Below are positions 1 through 6,444 of a stretch of 10,101 nt of DNA, one piece after another. The stretch's first letter is position 1, and each line of letters opens with the position of its first letter. Below the pieces are notes generated by a model. It saw only the letters and a program-made list of their open reading frames with translations, was not told the DNA's origin and searched no databases. Made by a program: the position numbers and the translations under genes. The DNA comes from Campylobacterales bacterium (GTDB lineage Bacteria > Campylobacterota > Campylobacteria > Campylobacterales > JALSKU01): positions 1-10,101 of the forward strand of contig JALVWW010000185.1 of NCBI GenBank assembly GCA_027023175.1, read 5' to 3'.

Positions 1-42
1 CATTACCGCACTTGCAACCCCAAAAGCTTTTTTATTTTGCAT
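1..42 (-). CDS. Start of an unidentified gene, cut by the window edge
   Basis: An ATG on the minus strand at 42-40 opens a frame that stays open to the window edge and gives 14 residues, MQNKKAFGVASAVM. A GGAG-type ribosome binding site lies upstream inside the last codons of the DUF308 gene, and only 6 bases separate that gene's stop from this ATG. The two would therefore be co-transcribed and probably translationally coupled. A short lysine-rich start followed by small hydrophobic residues would fit a small membrane protein, but 14 residues do not allow identification. The call rests on start context and spacing only. Confidence 0.45.
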   Translation of the reverse strand, partial: MQNKKAFGVASAVM

Positions 43-48
43 TATTTT

Positions 49-609
49 TTACTCTCCTAGTTTTTTGATATTGTTTCCCATGAAAAGTAAAGTTACACCG
101 TCAAACAGCAAACTGATACCCACATATATACCTATAAGCCAAGCTTCTTTAGTGATAGATGGCCATGATACTAGAAATATTACTCCCAATACAACAGAAA
201 TAAAGCCGTTAAGTGACCATATCCACCATCCTTTGTTTGGCTTCATAGAAGAGCCAAGAGCAAAACCCATAAATCCATCAAGAAAAAAGTAAATTGCAAA
301 AAGTATGCCAACAGCCGCAATACCGCTTACCGGGTTAAAAAGTATAAAAAGACCTGTGCCTATAAGTATAAGAGTTTTAAGCCATCCAAGCCAATCTTCT
401 TTATTTGAAACAAAAGTAAAATATCCGACTGAAATACCGGAAAATATCATAATCCATGCTATAAATGCTACTGTAAAAAGTGAAGCATACATTGGATAAA
501 TGATGGAAAATACTCCTATAACACCCAAAAATATACCGGCAATTGTAGAATATTTGCCTAGTTTTTCCAAGAGCTCTTGTTCTTTTGGAAATATTTTAAA
601 ATCCCACAT
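49..609 (-). CDS. HdeD/DUF308 family six-helix inner membrane protein
   Basis: This 186-residue protein is predicted to span the inner membrane six times (roughly residues 22-38, 44-65, 74-92, 95-118, 128-148 and 156-177). It shows three repeats of the DUF308 pattern, a Gly-rich helix ending in Pro followed by a second helix: GVIGVFSIIYP, IGTGLFILFNP and VVLGVIFLVSWP. That triplicated layout, the length and the basic C-terminus (IKKLGE) are typical of HdeD-like proteins. E. coli HdeD is linked to acid resistance, but most family members have no established biochemical role, so no function is assigned. The start is supported by AAGGAG at 616-621 (minus strand), 6 bases from the ATG. The stop lies 6 bases before the next minus-strand ATG, suggesting a shared transcript with that partial gene. 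Confidence 0.85.
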   Translation of the reverse strand: MWDFKIFPKEQELLEKLGKYSTIAGIFLGVIGVFSIIYPMYASLFTVAFIAWIMIFSGISVGYFTFVSNKEDWLGWLKTLILIGTGLFILFNPVSGIAAVGILFAIYFFLDGFMGFALGSSMKPNKGWWIWSLNGFISVVLGVIFLVSWPSITKEAWLIGIYVGISLLFDGVTLLFMGNNIKKLGE

Positions 610-681
610 CTTAAACTCCTTTTTGGATTTTTTTGTTTTGTAGTAAAATGATAATACAAAAAAGTAAATGAATAGTTTAAT

Positions 682-716
682 CCAAATTTTGTAATGAAGT
701 CTATTGTAAAATTTGG
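682..716 (-). other. Intergenic hairpin between the permease and DUF308 genes
   Basis: CCAAATTTT at 682-690 is the exact reverse complement of AAAATTTGG at 708-716, giving a 9-bp perfect stem with a 17-base loop. In plus-strand RNA, G-U pairs could extend the stem inward. It begins just past the permease stop (725, minus strand) and could be a transcript end or a processing site. On the minus strand no run of U follows the stem (ATTAAAC comes next), so it is not a standard intrinsic terminator. The rest of 610-724 is plain AT-rich sequence that presumably contains the DUF308 promoter; I see no convincing -35/-10 pair. Confidence 0.4.
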
Positions 717-724
717 GCTAAAGA

Positions 725-2047
725 TTACTTTGGTGTATTATGTTTTTCCAATTTTTTTTCATATTTTCTATCAAAAAATTGCTTTCTAAAATATCTTCCG
801 TATATCAATTCAAACGATACGGATATAATAATAAAACTTAAAAATATAATAACCGCTTTTGGATTGGAAGTATATGTGTGATAAAGTAGTGTAACAAGAG
901 CCAAAAAGGTAAATATAGATGAAATGATAAGAATATATTTATTGGCATTTATCTCACTTTTTAGTTTATAAGCACTTATGTTTACTATAAAAAATATCAG
1001 TAAAAAACCTGCACTTCCTATGATAGCTATCTGGGTTAAATTTATACTATTTGCTAAAAATAGGCTCAAAAGTGTTGTATAAACTACTCCCATAAAAGGA
1101 ACATCTTCGCTTTTGCTTTCATCCATTAGCACTCTTGGGAGATTGCCATATTTTGCTATGATATATCCTAGTCTTGCATTTCCGTATAGAGTTGCATTGA
1201 TAGCCGAGAATGTTGAAAGAAGTGCCGCTAATGCTACAAGTATAAAACCTGTTTGTCCCAAAGAGGGTTTTGCCGCAATAGCTAAAGCATAATCTTTTAC
1301 TTTTAAAAGTTCATTTTCAGGTACATTTCCAACCGTAATGATAGATATAAGAACATATAAGATTATAACAATCGTTACAGAGATATAAAATGCTCTTGGC
1401 AAATTTTTTAGAGGATTTTTTATATCTTCCGCCGCATTTGCAATGAGTTCAAATCCCTCATAAGCTACAAATATTATCATACCGGCCGATACAATAGAGA
1501 AAGTAGAACCCCAGTGGGCAGGAGAGAGTCTTGAACTATCTACATAAGAAGCTCCCGCTACAATAACCAGTATCAAAAGAGATACTTTTATAACAACTAT
1601 TATCGTCTCACTTTTGCCTACAAATGAAGCACTTATAAGGTTGATAATAGCAGGCAGCAAGATAGAAAAGGTAATAAGTCCATGATGGAGCCATATACTT
1701 TTATGAGCAAAAAAAGTTTCTCCATAATATGCAAAAGCGGTAGCATATAAAGAGATGGTTACTAGATAACTAAGCCAAAGCATAAGGTTGATACTGCCTG
1801 AGAGTACATTGTCTCCAAAAGCTTTATCTATAAAAGTTACCGTTCCACCTTCGCTTTGGTAAATTATAGATAACTTGGCATAAGAGTATGCAGTAAATAT
1901 AGCAACCAATCCAGCTACTAAAAATGCTACTGCTGTTGCACCGTGAGCCAAGGATACCGCTTCTCCAAGCACGGCAAATATTCCACCCCCTACCATACCG
2001 CCTATACCGATAGATATTGCACCCAAAAGTCCTATACTTTTTTTCAT
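725..2047 (-). CDS. APC-superfamily amino acid/amine permease
   Basis: This 440-residue inner membrane transporter has about 12 hydrophobic segments, in the usual size range for amino acid-polyamine-organocation permeases. The first helix carries the glycine-rich substrate-binding break of the family (IGIGGMVGGGIF, residues 13-24). Helix 6 and the following loop carry the signature AYEGFELIANAAEDIKNP (195-212), with the FE pair and the ED-KNP loop typical of APC proteins. A charged cytoplasmic tail (about 418-440) ends the protein. Substrate cannot be told from sequence; amino acids, amines or related cations are all possible. The start overlaps the regulator's stop as ATGA (2044-2047), with a G-rich stretch (GGGGGA on the minus strand) as a likely ribosome binding site. 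The pair is thus almost certainly co-transcribed, and the regulator may control uptake or respond to the substrate. Confidence 0.88.
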   Translation of the reverse strand: MKKSIGLLGAISIGIGGMVGGGIFAVLGEAVSLAHGATAVAFLVAGLVAIFTAYSYAKLSIIYQSEGGTVTFIDKAFGDNVLSGSINLMLWLSYLVTISLYATAFAYYGETFFAHKSIWLHHGLITFSILLPAIINLISASFVGKSETIIVVIKVSLLILVIVAGASYVDSSRLSPAHWGSTFSIVSAGMIIFVAYEGFELIANAAEDIKNPLKNLPRAFYISVTIVIILYVLISIITVGNVPENELLKVKDYALAIAAKPSLGQTGFILVALAALLSTFSAINATLYGNARLGYIIAKYGNLPRVLMDESKSEDVPFMGVVYTTLLSLFLANSINLTQIAIIGSAGFLLIFFIVNISAYKLKSEINANKYILIISSIFTFLALVTLLYHTYTSNPKAVIIFLSFIIISVSFELIYGRYFRKQFFDRKYEKKLEKHNTPK

Positions 2048-2769
2048 AAATTGTCCCCCAAAAATATATCACACTTTTTTATGAGTTTTTCAAGCTCTTT
2101 AACTGCCAAATGACCTCTTTTACTTATTATTATATCCTCTTCTTTAAGTTTACTCATTTGTGTGGTTATGACAGAGCGAACAGAGCCTATCATTTCTGCA
2201 ATTGATTCGTGAGAGAGTTTGTTTATAAGTTTTACAGGATGATGGTTTTTATCTTTGTTTGGCGAAGTGTGTTTCAAGATAAGTTTTGAGAGTCTTGTTG
2301 CTGTGTCATCAAATACCAAAGATTCACCAAACTCTTCCAAGTCCCTCATTTTACTTCCAAGGTAAGGCAGAAATGATATATTAAATTCATAATTTGATTC
2401 AATGAGTATCCTCATGTCTTCTATAGGTACTTTTAATGCTACACTATTTTCTAATATAACAGGAAATGATATATGCTCTTTTCCGTCAAGGAGTGTAAAA
2501 AAGTCATACAAGTCACCTTTTTGCAAAATAAACAGAGTTATACTTCTCCCTGTTTTTGGGTCTATTTTGGTTATCTTCATACAACCTTTTATCAAAATGA
2601 AACACTGTTTCAGGCAAAGGGTATTGTCAATAGTCTCATTTTTACTCCATTTTTGAAGAGGATAAGTTTCTATCATACGCATTAAAACTTTATTGTCTAT
2701 ATTTTTAAATAAATAAGTCTGTTTTAAAGTATTGAAAATTACCTCATGTGAAAGTGTATCATCATCCAT
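2044..2769 (-). CDS. Crp/Fnr-family transcriptional regulator
   Basis: This 241-residue protein has Crp/Fnr architecture: an N-terminal cyclic-nucleotide-binding-like beta barrel (about 18-120, including the IKGCMKITKIDPKTGRSITLF strand-turn and QKGDLYDFFTLLDG), a dimerisation helix (about 128-150) and a C-terminal winged helix-turn-helix (about 183-230). The recognition region is LSHESIAEMIGSVRSVITTQMSKLKEEDII, close to the family pattern (LT-x-x-IA-x-x-G-x-x-R-x-x-V). The N-terminal Cys cluster of FNR is absent, but Cys52, Cys56 and Cys63 lie close together in the barrel, with one more Cys at 233. The cAMP-binding residues of Crp are not evident, so the effector is unknown. The start is supported by AAGGAAG at 2774-2780 (minus strand), 4 bases from the ATG. 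The gene heads a two-gene unit with the permease. A TTAAC-N4-GTTAT dyad lies about 40-50 bases upstream of its ATG and may be its own operator. Confidence 0.87.
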   Translation of the reverse strand: MDDDTLSHEVIFNTLKQTYLFKNIDNKVLMRMIETYPLQKWSKNETIDNTLCLKQCFILIKGCMKITKIDPKTGRSITLFILQKGDLYDFFTLLDGKEHISFPVILENSVALKVPIEDMRILIESNYEFNISFLPYLGSKMRDLEEFGESLVFDDTATRLSKLILKHTSPNKDKNHHPVKLINKLSHESIAEMIGSVRSVITTQMSKLKEEDIIISKRGHLAVKELEKLIKKCDIFLGDNL

Positions 2770-2787
2770 AATACTTCCTTGATGGTT

Positions 2788-2800
2788 AATTGTAACAATT
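2788..2800. promoter_or_regulatory. 13-bp palindrome upstream of the regulator
   Basis: AATTGT and ACAATT flank a single central A, forming a perfect dyad whose edge is 18 bases from the regulator ATG. Read on the minus strand the same bases contain TACAAT (2794-2789), a five-of-six match to the -10 hexamer, so the site may be the regulator's -10 box, an operator over it, or both. No good -35 is visible 17 bases upstream, which is common in Campylobacterota promoters. Confidence 0.4.
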
Positions 2801-2807
2801 TTTTAGT

Positions 2808-2821
2808 TTAACATTTGTTAT
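2808..2821. promoter_or_regulatory. Candidate Crp/Fnr-type operator (TTAAC-N4-GTTAT)
   Basis: TTAAC at 2808-2812 and GTTAT at 2817-2821 are separated by ATTT. This matches nine of the ten fixed positions of TTAAC-N4-GTTAA, the site known for NssR, a Crp-family regulator of Campylobacter. The core TAACA-TT-TGTTA (2809-2820) is a perfect dyad. It is centred about 45 bases upstream of the adjacent Crp-family regulator's ATG, so autoregulation is plausible. In such AT-rich DNA a chance match cannot be excluded. Confidence 0.4.
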
Positions 2822-2890
2822 CTAAGAAACAAATTTAAGTATATTTTTATGATAAAATTATCTAAGAAATAAATTTAAGCCTATTTTTAT
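2818..2890. repeat. Two 33-bp direct repeats at a 40-bp period
   Basis: The copies at 2818-2850 and 2858-2890 agree at 30 of 33 positions. Both begin TTATCTAAGAAA, continue AAATTTAAG and end TATTTTTAT; the differences are at the 13th, 23rd and 24th bases. The start-to-start distance of 40 bp is close to four helical turns. A degraded third start (CTATCTAA, 2899-2906) follows about 41 bp later. Paired binding sites for a regulator, or a tandem duplication in promoter DNA, would both give this pattern. Confidence 0.75.
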
Positions 2891-2944
2891 TTATCAAACT
2901 ATCTAAACAGTTAGTTGTAAATGAATGGTAAACGAAAATTGGAG

Positions 2945-2950
2945 TATAAT
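2945..2950 (+). promoter_or_regulatory. Probable -10 box of the ppsA promoter
   Basis: A perfect TATAAT lies 41 bases before the ppsA ATG, leaving a leader of about 34 bases. At 17-base spacing the -35 position (2922-2927) reads TGAATG, a weak match to TTGACA. AT-rich periodic DNA upstream with a strong -10 and poor -35 is the usual form of sigma-70 promoters in Campylobacterota. This is the only clear promoter candidate for the plus-strand cluster. Confidence 0.6.
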
Positions 2951-2956
2951 TTCATT

Positions 2957-2978
2957 AGAGAAAAACTAGAGAAAAACT
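2957..2978 (+). repeat. 11-bp tandem duplication in the ppsA leader
   Basis: AGAGAAAAACT occurs twice with no gap (2957-2967 and 2968-2978), between the likely transcription start and the ribosome binding site at 2980-2985. The copies are identical, so the duplication is probably recent or maintained. It lengthens the untranslated leader by one helical turn. Confidence 0.8.
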
Positions 2979-2991
2979 GAAAGGATGCAAG

Positions 2992-5397
2992 ATGAGCAAG
3001 TATGTAAAATGGTTCAATGAGATAGGTATAGAAGATGTGGCGGAAGTAGGTGGGAAAAATGCATCATTAGGTGAAATGTATCAAAATTTAACAAGTGAAG
3101 GTGTTAGAGTACCAAACGGTTTTGCTGTGACGGCAAGTGCATACAAATACATACTTGACTATAATGATATTTGGAAAGTTTTACATAAAGAGTTGGATGA
3201 CCTTGATCCAAACAGTGTTGAAGAGTTGCAAAAAAGAGGTGCTGCTTGTAGGGAAGCGATACAAAATTGCGAATTTCCTAGTGATCTTAAAAAGGAGATT
3301 TTAGAGGGGTATGAGAGTTTAAAAAAAGAGTATGGAGATGAGCTTTCTATGGCTGTTAGATCTTCAGCAACCGCAGAGGATTCACCTGAAGCCTCTTTTG
3401 CTGGGCAAAATGATACATATCTTAATATTACTACCGCCGATGAACTACTTGAAGCTTATAAAAGATGTTTAGCTTCAAACTTCACCGATCGTTCCATCCA
3501 CTATAAATATGATAACAATTTTGACTATTTTAAAGTTTACTTAAGTGTGGTTGTTATGAAAATGGTAAGAAGTGACAAGGGTGCCAGCGGGGTAATGTTC
3601 AGTCTTGACACCGAGACAGGCTTTAGAGATGTTGTTTTTATAAATGCTGCTTACGGGCTTGGGGAAAATGTAGTACAAGGCACAATAGATCCCGATAGTT
3701 TTTATGTCCATAAGCCGACTTTTAAAAAGGGAAAAAGAGCGGTTTTAAAAAGAAGGCTTGGTGATAAAAAACTAAAAATGGTATTTAATGATAAATTGAA
3801 TGTAAACAATATAGCTGTTGAATACACTAAAAATATACCAACTAGTGAAGATGAGCAAAAAAGATTTTGTATAAGTGATGAAGATGTAATGGTTTTGGCT
3901 GATTATGCTATAAAAGTTGAAGACCACTACTCTAAAAAAGCGGGTTTTAGAAAGCCTATGGATATGGAGTGGGCAAAAGACGGCATAGACGGACATTTGT
4001 ATATGGTTCAAGCAAGACCCGAGACCGTTCAGTCACAAAAAAAAGGTGATATCTTAGAGATATATCATTTGCTTGAAAGAGGCAAAGTTTTAGTTACAGG
4101 CAGAGCAGTAGGAACAAAGATAGGTGAAGGCAGGGTTCATGTCATAAAAGATGTAAAAAAACTCAGTGAATTTAAACCGGGTGAAGTTTTGGTAGCCGAT
4201 ACTACTACGCCTGATTGGGAGCCTATCATGAAAACCGCAAGTGCTATCATTACCAATAGAGGAGGTAGAACCTGTCATGCGGCAATAGTAAGCAGAGAGT
4301 TGGGAATTCCTGCGGTTGTCGGGTGTGATAATGCTACTGAAGTTTTAAAAGAGGGTACATTTGTTACGGTCAGTTGTGCCGAGGGTGAAGTAGGATATGT
4401 ATATGAAGGAAAATTACCATACAAAATAGAAAAAACAAATCTAAAAAATATAAAAAGACCAAAAACTAAAATAATGATGAATCTAGGCAATCCGGATATG
4501 GCATTTTCACTAAGCTCTTTACCGGTTGACGGCATAGGACTTGCTAGGATGGAGTTTATCATCAACGAATATATAAAAGCCCACCCTATGGCATTAAAAC
4601 ATCCCGATAAAGTTGATGAAAAAACAAGAAAAGAGCTTGAAGAGCTAAGTCATACTTATGACAGTATGGAAGACTTTTTTGTAAAAACTTTAAGTGAAGG
4701 TGTGGCAACTATCGCAGCAACCGTTTATCCAAAACCCTGCGTGGTTAGAATGAGTGATTTTAAAACAAATGAGTATGCCACACTTCTTGGAGGTAAATTT
4801 TTTGAGCCCGAAGAGGACAATCCTATGATAGGATTTCGTGGAGCTGCCAGGTACTCCAACCCGGCCTATGAAGATGGATTTGCACTTGAATGCAAAGCTA
4901 TGAAAAGAGCCAGAGAAGTGATAGGTTTGGATAATATCATTTTAATGATACCGTTTTGCAGAAGAGTAGAGGAGGGCAAAAGAGTACTTGAAACTATGGC
5001 AAAATACGGTCTTAAAAAGGGTGAAAACGGCTTAGAGATATATGTAATGTGTGAAATACCCAATAATGTCATACAAATAGATGAATTTAGTAAAATTTAT
5101 GATGGTTTCAGTATAGGTAGCAATGACTTAACTCAGCTAACATTAGGAGTTGACAGGGATAGTGAAGTAGTAGCGTTTGATTATGATGAAAGAGACCCGG
5201 GAGTTATGAAAATGATTGAGTTAGCCGTCAAAGGATGTCAAAGAAACAACCGCCACAGCGGTATCTGCGGTCAAGCACCCTCAGACTATCCCGAAGTTGC
5301 CGAATTTTTAGTAAAATTGGGCATAGATTCTATCAGTCTAAATCCCGATAGCGTTTTAAAGACTTTGCAAAAAGTAGGAGAGTTAGAAGGGAAATAG
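2992..5397 (+). CDS. ppsA: Phosphoenolpyruvate synthase (pyruvate, water dikinase)
   Basis: This cytoplasmic enzyme makes PEP, AMP and phosphate from pyruvate, ATP and water, the entry step of gluconeogenesis from pyruvate. At 801 residues it is close to E. coli PpsA (792). The N-terminal nucleotide-binding domain (about 15-345) shows EVGGKNASLGEM (18-29) and AVRSSATAEDSPEASFAGQN (121-140). The swivelling phosphohistidine domain (about 385-460) shows GGRTCHAAIVSREL with the phospho-carrier His429. The C-terminal TIM barrel (about 490-795) shows GFSIGSNDLTQLTLGVDRDS and HSGICGQAPSD with catalytic Cys759. All expected catalytic motifs are present. The start is supported by AAAGGA at 2980-2985. 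It is first in a plus-strand cluster with aldolase, enolase and a glucan phosphorylase, as expected for a sugar-making role. Its TAG stop (5395-5397) overlaps a degenerate heptamer (AGGAATA, 5396-5402) that leads into the intergenic array. Confidence 0.97.
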   Translation: MSKYVKWFNEIGIEDVAEVGGKNASLGEMYQNLTSEGVRVPNGFAVTASAYKYILDYNDIWKVLHKELDDLDPNSVEELQKRGAACREAIQNCEFPSDLKKEILEGYESLKKEYGDELSMAVRSSATAEDSPEASFAGQNDTYLNITTADELLEAYKRCLASNFTDRSIHYKYDNNFDYFKVYLSVVVMKMVRSDKGASGVMFSLDTETGFRDVVFINAAYGLGENVVQGTIDPDSFYVHKPTFKKGKRAVLKRRLGDKKLKMVFNDKLNVNNIAVEYTKNIPTSEDEQKRFCISDEDVMVLADYAIKVEDHYSKKAGFRKPMDMEWAKDGIDGHLYMVQARPETVQSQKKGDILEIYHLLERGKVLVTGRAVGTKIGEGRVHVIKDVKKLSEFKPGEVLVADTTTPDWEPIMKTASAIITNRGGRTCHAAIVSRELGIPAVVGCDNATEVLKEGTFVTVSCAEGEVGYVYEGKLPYKIEKTNLKNIKRPKTKIMMNLGNPDMAFSLSSLPVDGIGLARMEFIINEYIKAHPMALKHPDKVDEKTRKELEELSHTYDSMEDFFVKTLSEGVATIAATVYPKPCVVRMSDFKTNEYATLLGGKFFEPEEDNPMIGFRGAARYSNPAYEDGFALECKAMKRAREVIGLDNIILMIPFCRRVEEGKRVLETMAKYGLKKGENGLEIYVMCEIPNNVIQIDEFSKIYDGFSIGSNDLTQLTLGVDRDSEVVAFDYDERDPGVMKMIELAVKGCQRNNRHSGICGQAPSDYPEVAEFLVKLGIDSISLNPDSVLKTLQKVGELEGK

Positions 5398-5402
5398 GAA
5401 TA

Positions 5403-5470
5403 AGGATTTAGGATGTAGGATGTAGGATTTTTGCTATTTTCTAAAACCTAAAACCTAAAACCTAAATCCT
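5403..5470 (+). repeat. Heptamer inverted-arm array 1 (ppsA-aldolase gap)
   Basis: The left arm (5403-5430) is four tandem heptamers: AGGATTT, AGGATGT, AGGATGT, AGGATTT. The right arm (5443-5470) is also four: AAAACCT three times, then AAATCCT. A 12-base T-rich loop (5431-5442, TTGCTATTTTCT) separates them. The outer ten bases of the arms (AGGATTTAGG and its complement) pair perfectly. Further in, each heptamer pairs at about five of seven positions, so an imperfect 28-bp hairpin is expected in RNA or single-stranded DNA. A degenerate unit (AGGAATA, 5396-5402) extends the left arm into the ppsA stop codon. The array ends 7 bases before the aldolase ribosome binding site (AAGGAG, 5478-5483). 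It contains stop codons in all three plus-strand frames. Confidence 0.92.
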
Positions 5471-5489
5471 AATATACAAGGAGTCTAAA

Positions 5490-6371
5490 ATGAATTTAAA
5501 AAAATATTTACCGGCAGATGTACCTGCTAAGAAAGAGAAAGAGTTTTTAAAAAATTTTAAAAAAGCAACAGGCGGAAGCGGGAGGCTTATGCTTTTTGCA
5601 GGTGACCAAAAAGTGGAGCATTTAAACAATGACTTCTTTGGAAAAGGTATCCCCTTGGAAGATAATGACCCTGAACATCTTTTTAAGATCGCTTCAAAAG
5701 CCAATATAGGTGTATTTGCCACACAGTTTGGACTTATTTGCCGCTATGCAAGAGACTATAAAGATATACCCTATCTTGTCAAGCTAAATTCAAAAACCAA
5801 CCTCATACCTTATAGTGATAAAGATCCCTATTCAAAACAATGGCTTAGTGTCGAAGATATTGTAAAATTTAAAAAACAGAGCGGTTTAAAGATACTAGGT
5901 GTGGGATATACCGTGTATCTTGGAAGCGAGTATGAGCATGAAATGCTAAGAGAAGCTGCAAACATAGTTCATCAAGCTCACCAAAATGCACTTTTAGCAG
6001 TCTTGTGGATATATCCAAAAGGAAATTATGTAAAAGATGAGCATGACGGACACTTGATAGCAGGAGCTGCGGGGGTTGGAGCTTGTTTAGGGGCTGATTT
6101 TATAAAACTCAAAGTTCCATATAAAAAAGGCAAACTTGATACTAAAGCTCTGAAAGAAGTTACCACAGCCGCAGGAAGATCAGGTGTACTTTGTGAAGGC
6201 GGAAGCAAGATAGATGAAAAAGAGTTTTTAAAAGAGTTATACGAACAAATCCACAAAGGTGGCAGCAGAGGAAACGGAACGGGCAGAAACATACATCAAA
6301 GAGAGTTAAAAGAGGCTATAAAAATGGCAAATGCCATTTATGATATAACAGTAAAAGGGCTTAGGATTTAG
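5490..6371 (+). CDS. Class I fructose-bisphosphate aldolase, archaeal (DhnA/FbaB) type
   Basis: This 293-residue cytoplasmic enzyme of the DeoC/FbaB/LacD TIM-barrel family should interconvert fructose 1,6-bisphosphate with dihydroxyacetone phosphate and glyceraldehyde 3-phosphate through a Schiff-base lysine. The opening strand LMLFAGDQKVEH (33-44) stands where archaeal-type aldolases have the D-H-G segment. YLVKLNSKTNLIP (95-107) is the next conserved strand. GADFIKLKVPY (201-211) contains the likely Schiff-base lysine, Lys206 or Lys208. GRNIHQRE (265-272) matches the phosphate-binding GRN-x-x-Q motif. In a cluster with PEP synthase and enolase the gluconeogenic direction is likely. AAGGAG at 5478-5483 supports the start. 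The last codons and stop (CTT AGG ATT TAG, 6360-6371) run into the next heptamer array, so the terminal Leu-Arg-Ile comes wholly or partly from repeat DNA. Another aldol substrate is possible but less likely. Confidence 0.88.
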   Translation: MNLKKYLPADVPAKKEKEFLKNFKKATGGSGRLMLFAGDQKVEHLNNDFFGKGIPLEDNDPEHLFKIASKANIGVFATQFGLICRYARDYKDIPYLVKLNSKTNLIPYSDKDPYSKQWLSVEDIVKFKKQSGLKILGVGYTVYLGSEYEHEMLREAANIVHQAHQNALLAVLWIYPKGNYVKDEHDGHLIAGAAGVGACLGADFIKLKVPYKKGKLDTKALKEVTTAAGRSGVLCEGGSKIDEKEFLKELYEQIHKGGSRGNGTGRNIHQRELKEAIKMANAIYDITVKGLRI

Positions 6372-6428
6372 GATGTAGGATTGAGAGCTGCATTTTTTCT
6401 AAATCCTAAACCCTAAAACCTAAACCCT
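6363..6428 (+). repeat. Heptamer inverted-arm array 2 (aldolase-lpd gap)
   Basis: The left arm has three heptamers (AGGATTT 6363-6369, AGGATGT 6370-6376, AGGATTG 6377-6383). The right arm has four (AAATCCT 6401-6407, AAACCCT 6408-6414, AAAACCT 6415-6421, AAACCCT 6422-6428). The 17-base loop (6384-6400) ends CATTTTTTCT, resembling the array 1 loop end CTATTTTCT. The left arm begins inside the aldolase gene and supplies its TAG stop (6369-6371). The right arm ends 5 bases before the lpd ribosome binding site (GAGGAG, 6434-6439). Same family as array 1, with fewer left-arm units and more AAACCCT variants. Confidence 0.92.
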
Positions 6429-6444
6429 AATATGAGGAGTAAAA

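Larger units (their letters stand above)
2770..2991. other. Divergent promoter region between regulator and ppsA
   Basis: This 222-base gene-free stretch separates the two divergent transcription units and is markedly more AT-rich than its flanks. From left to right it contains the regulator's ribosome binding site, a 13-bp palindrome (2788-2800), an NssR-like dyad (2808-2821), two 33-bp direct repeats (2818-2850 and 2858-2890), a TATAAT box (2945-2950), an 11-bp tandem duplication (2957-2978) and the ppsA ribosome binding site (AAAGGA, 2980-2985). I found no credible small ORF or structured RNA in it. Confidence 0.75.

Noticed and set aside
65..499. Plus-strand open frames at 65-292 and 305-499
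   Set aside because: They lie antisense within the DUF308 gene, have no ribosome binding site and show no recognisable protein pattern.
1824..2072. Second minus-strand frame (82 codons) over the permease start
   Set aside because: It is an out-of-frame reading of the permease N-terminus (Gly-rich helix 1) with unlikely composition, and it competes with the well-supported ATGA-coupled start.
3772..5072. Minus-strand open frames inside ppsA
   Set aside because: They are antisense to well-conserved PEP synthase motifs and have no ribosome binding sites or family features.
5403..5470. Arrays as Rho-independent terminators
   Set aside because: No U-run follows the hairpins on either strand, the T-tracts are in the loops, and the next ribosome binding site follows within 3-7 bases in a same-strand cluster.
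5469..5475. TAATAT after arrays 1 and 2 as a -10 box for the next gene
   Set aside because: It lies only about 15 bases before the ATG and would start transcripts at or inside the ribosome binding site; it looks like arm flank.
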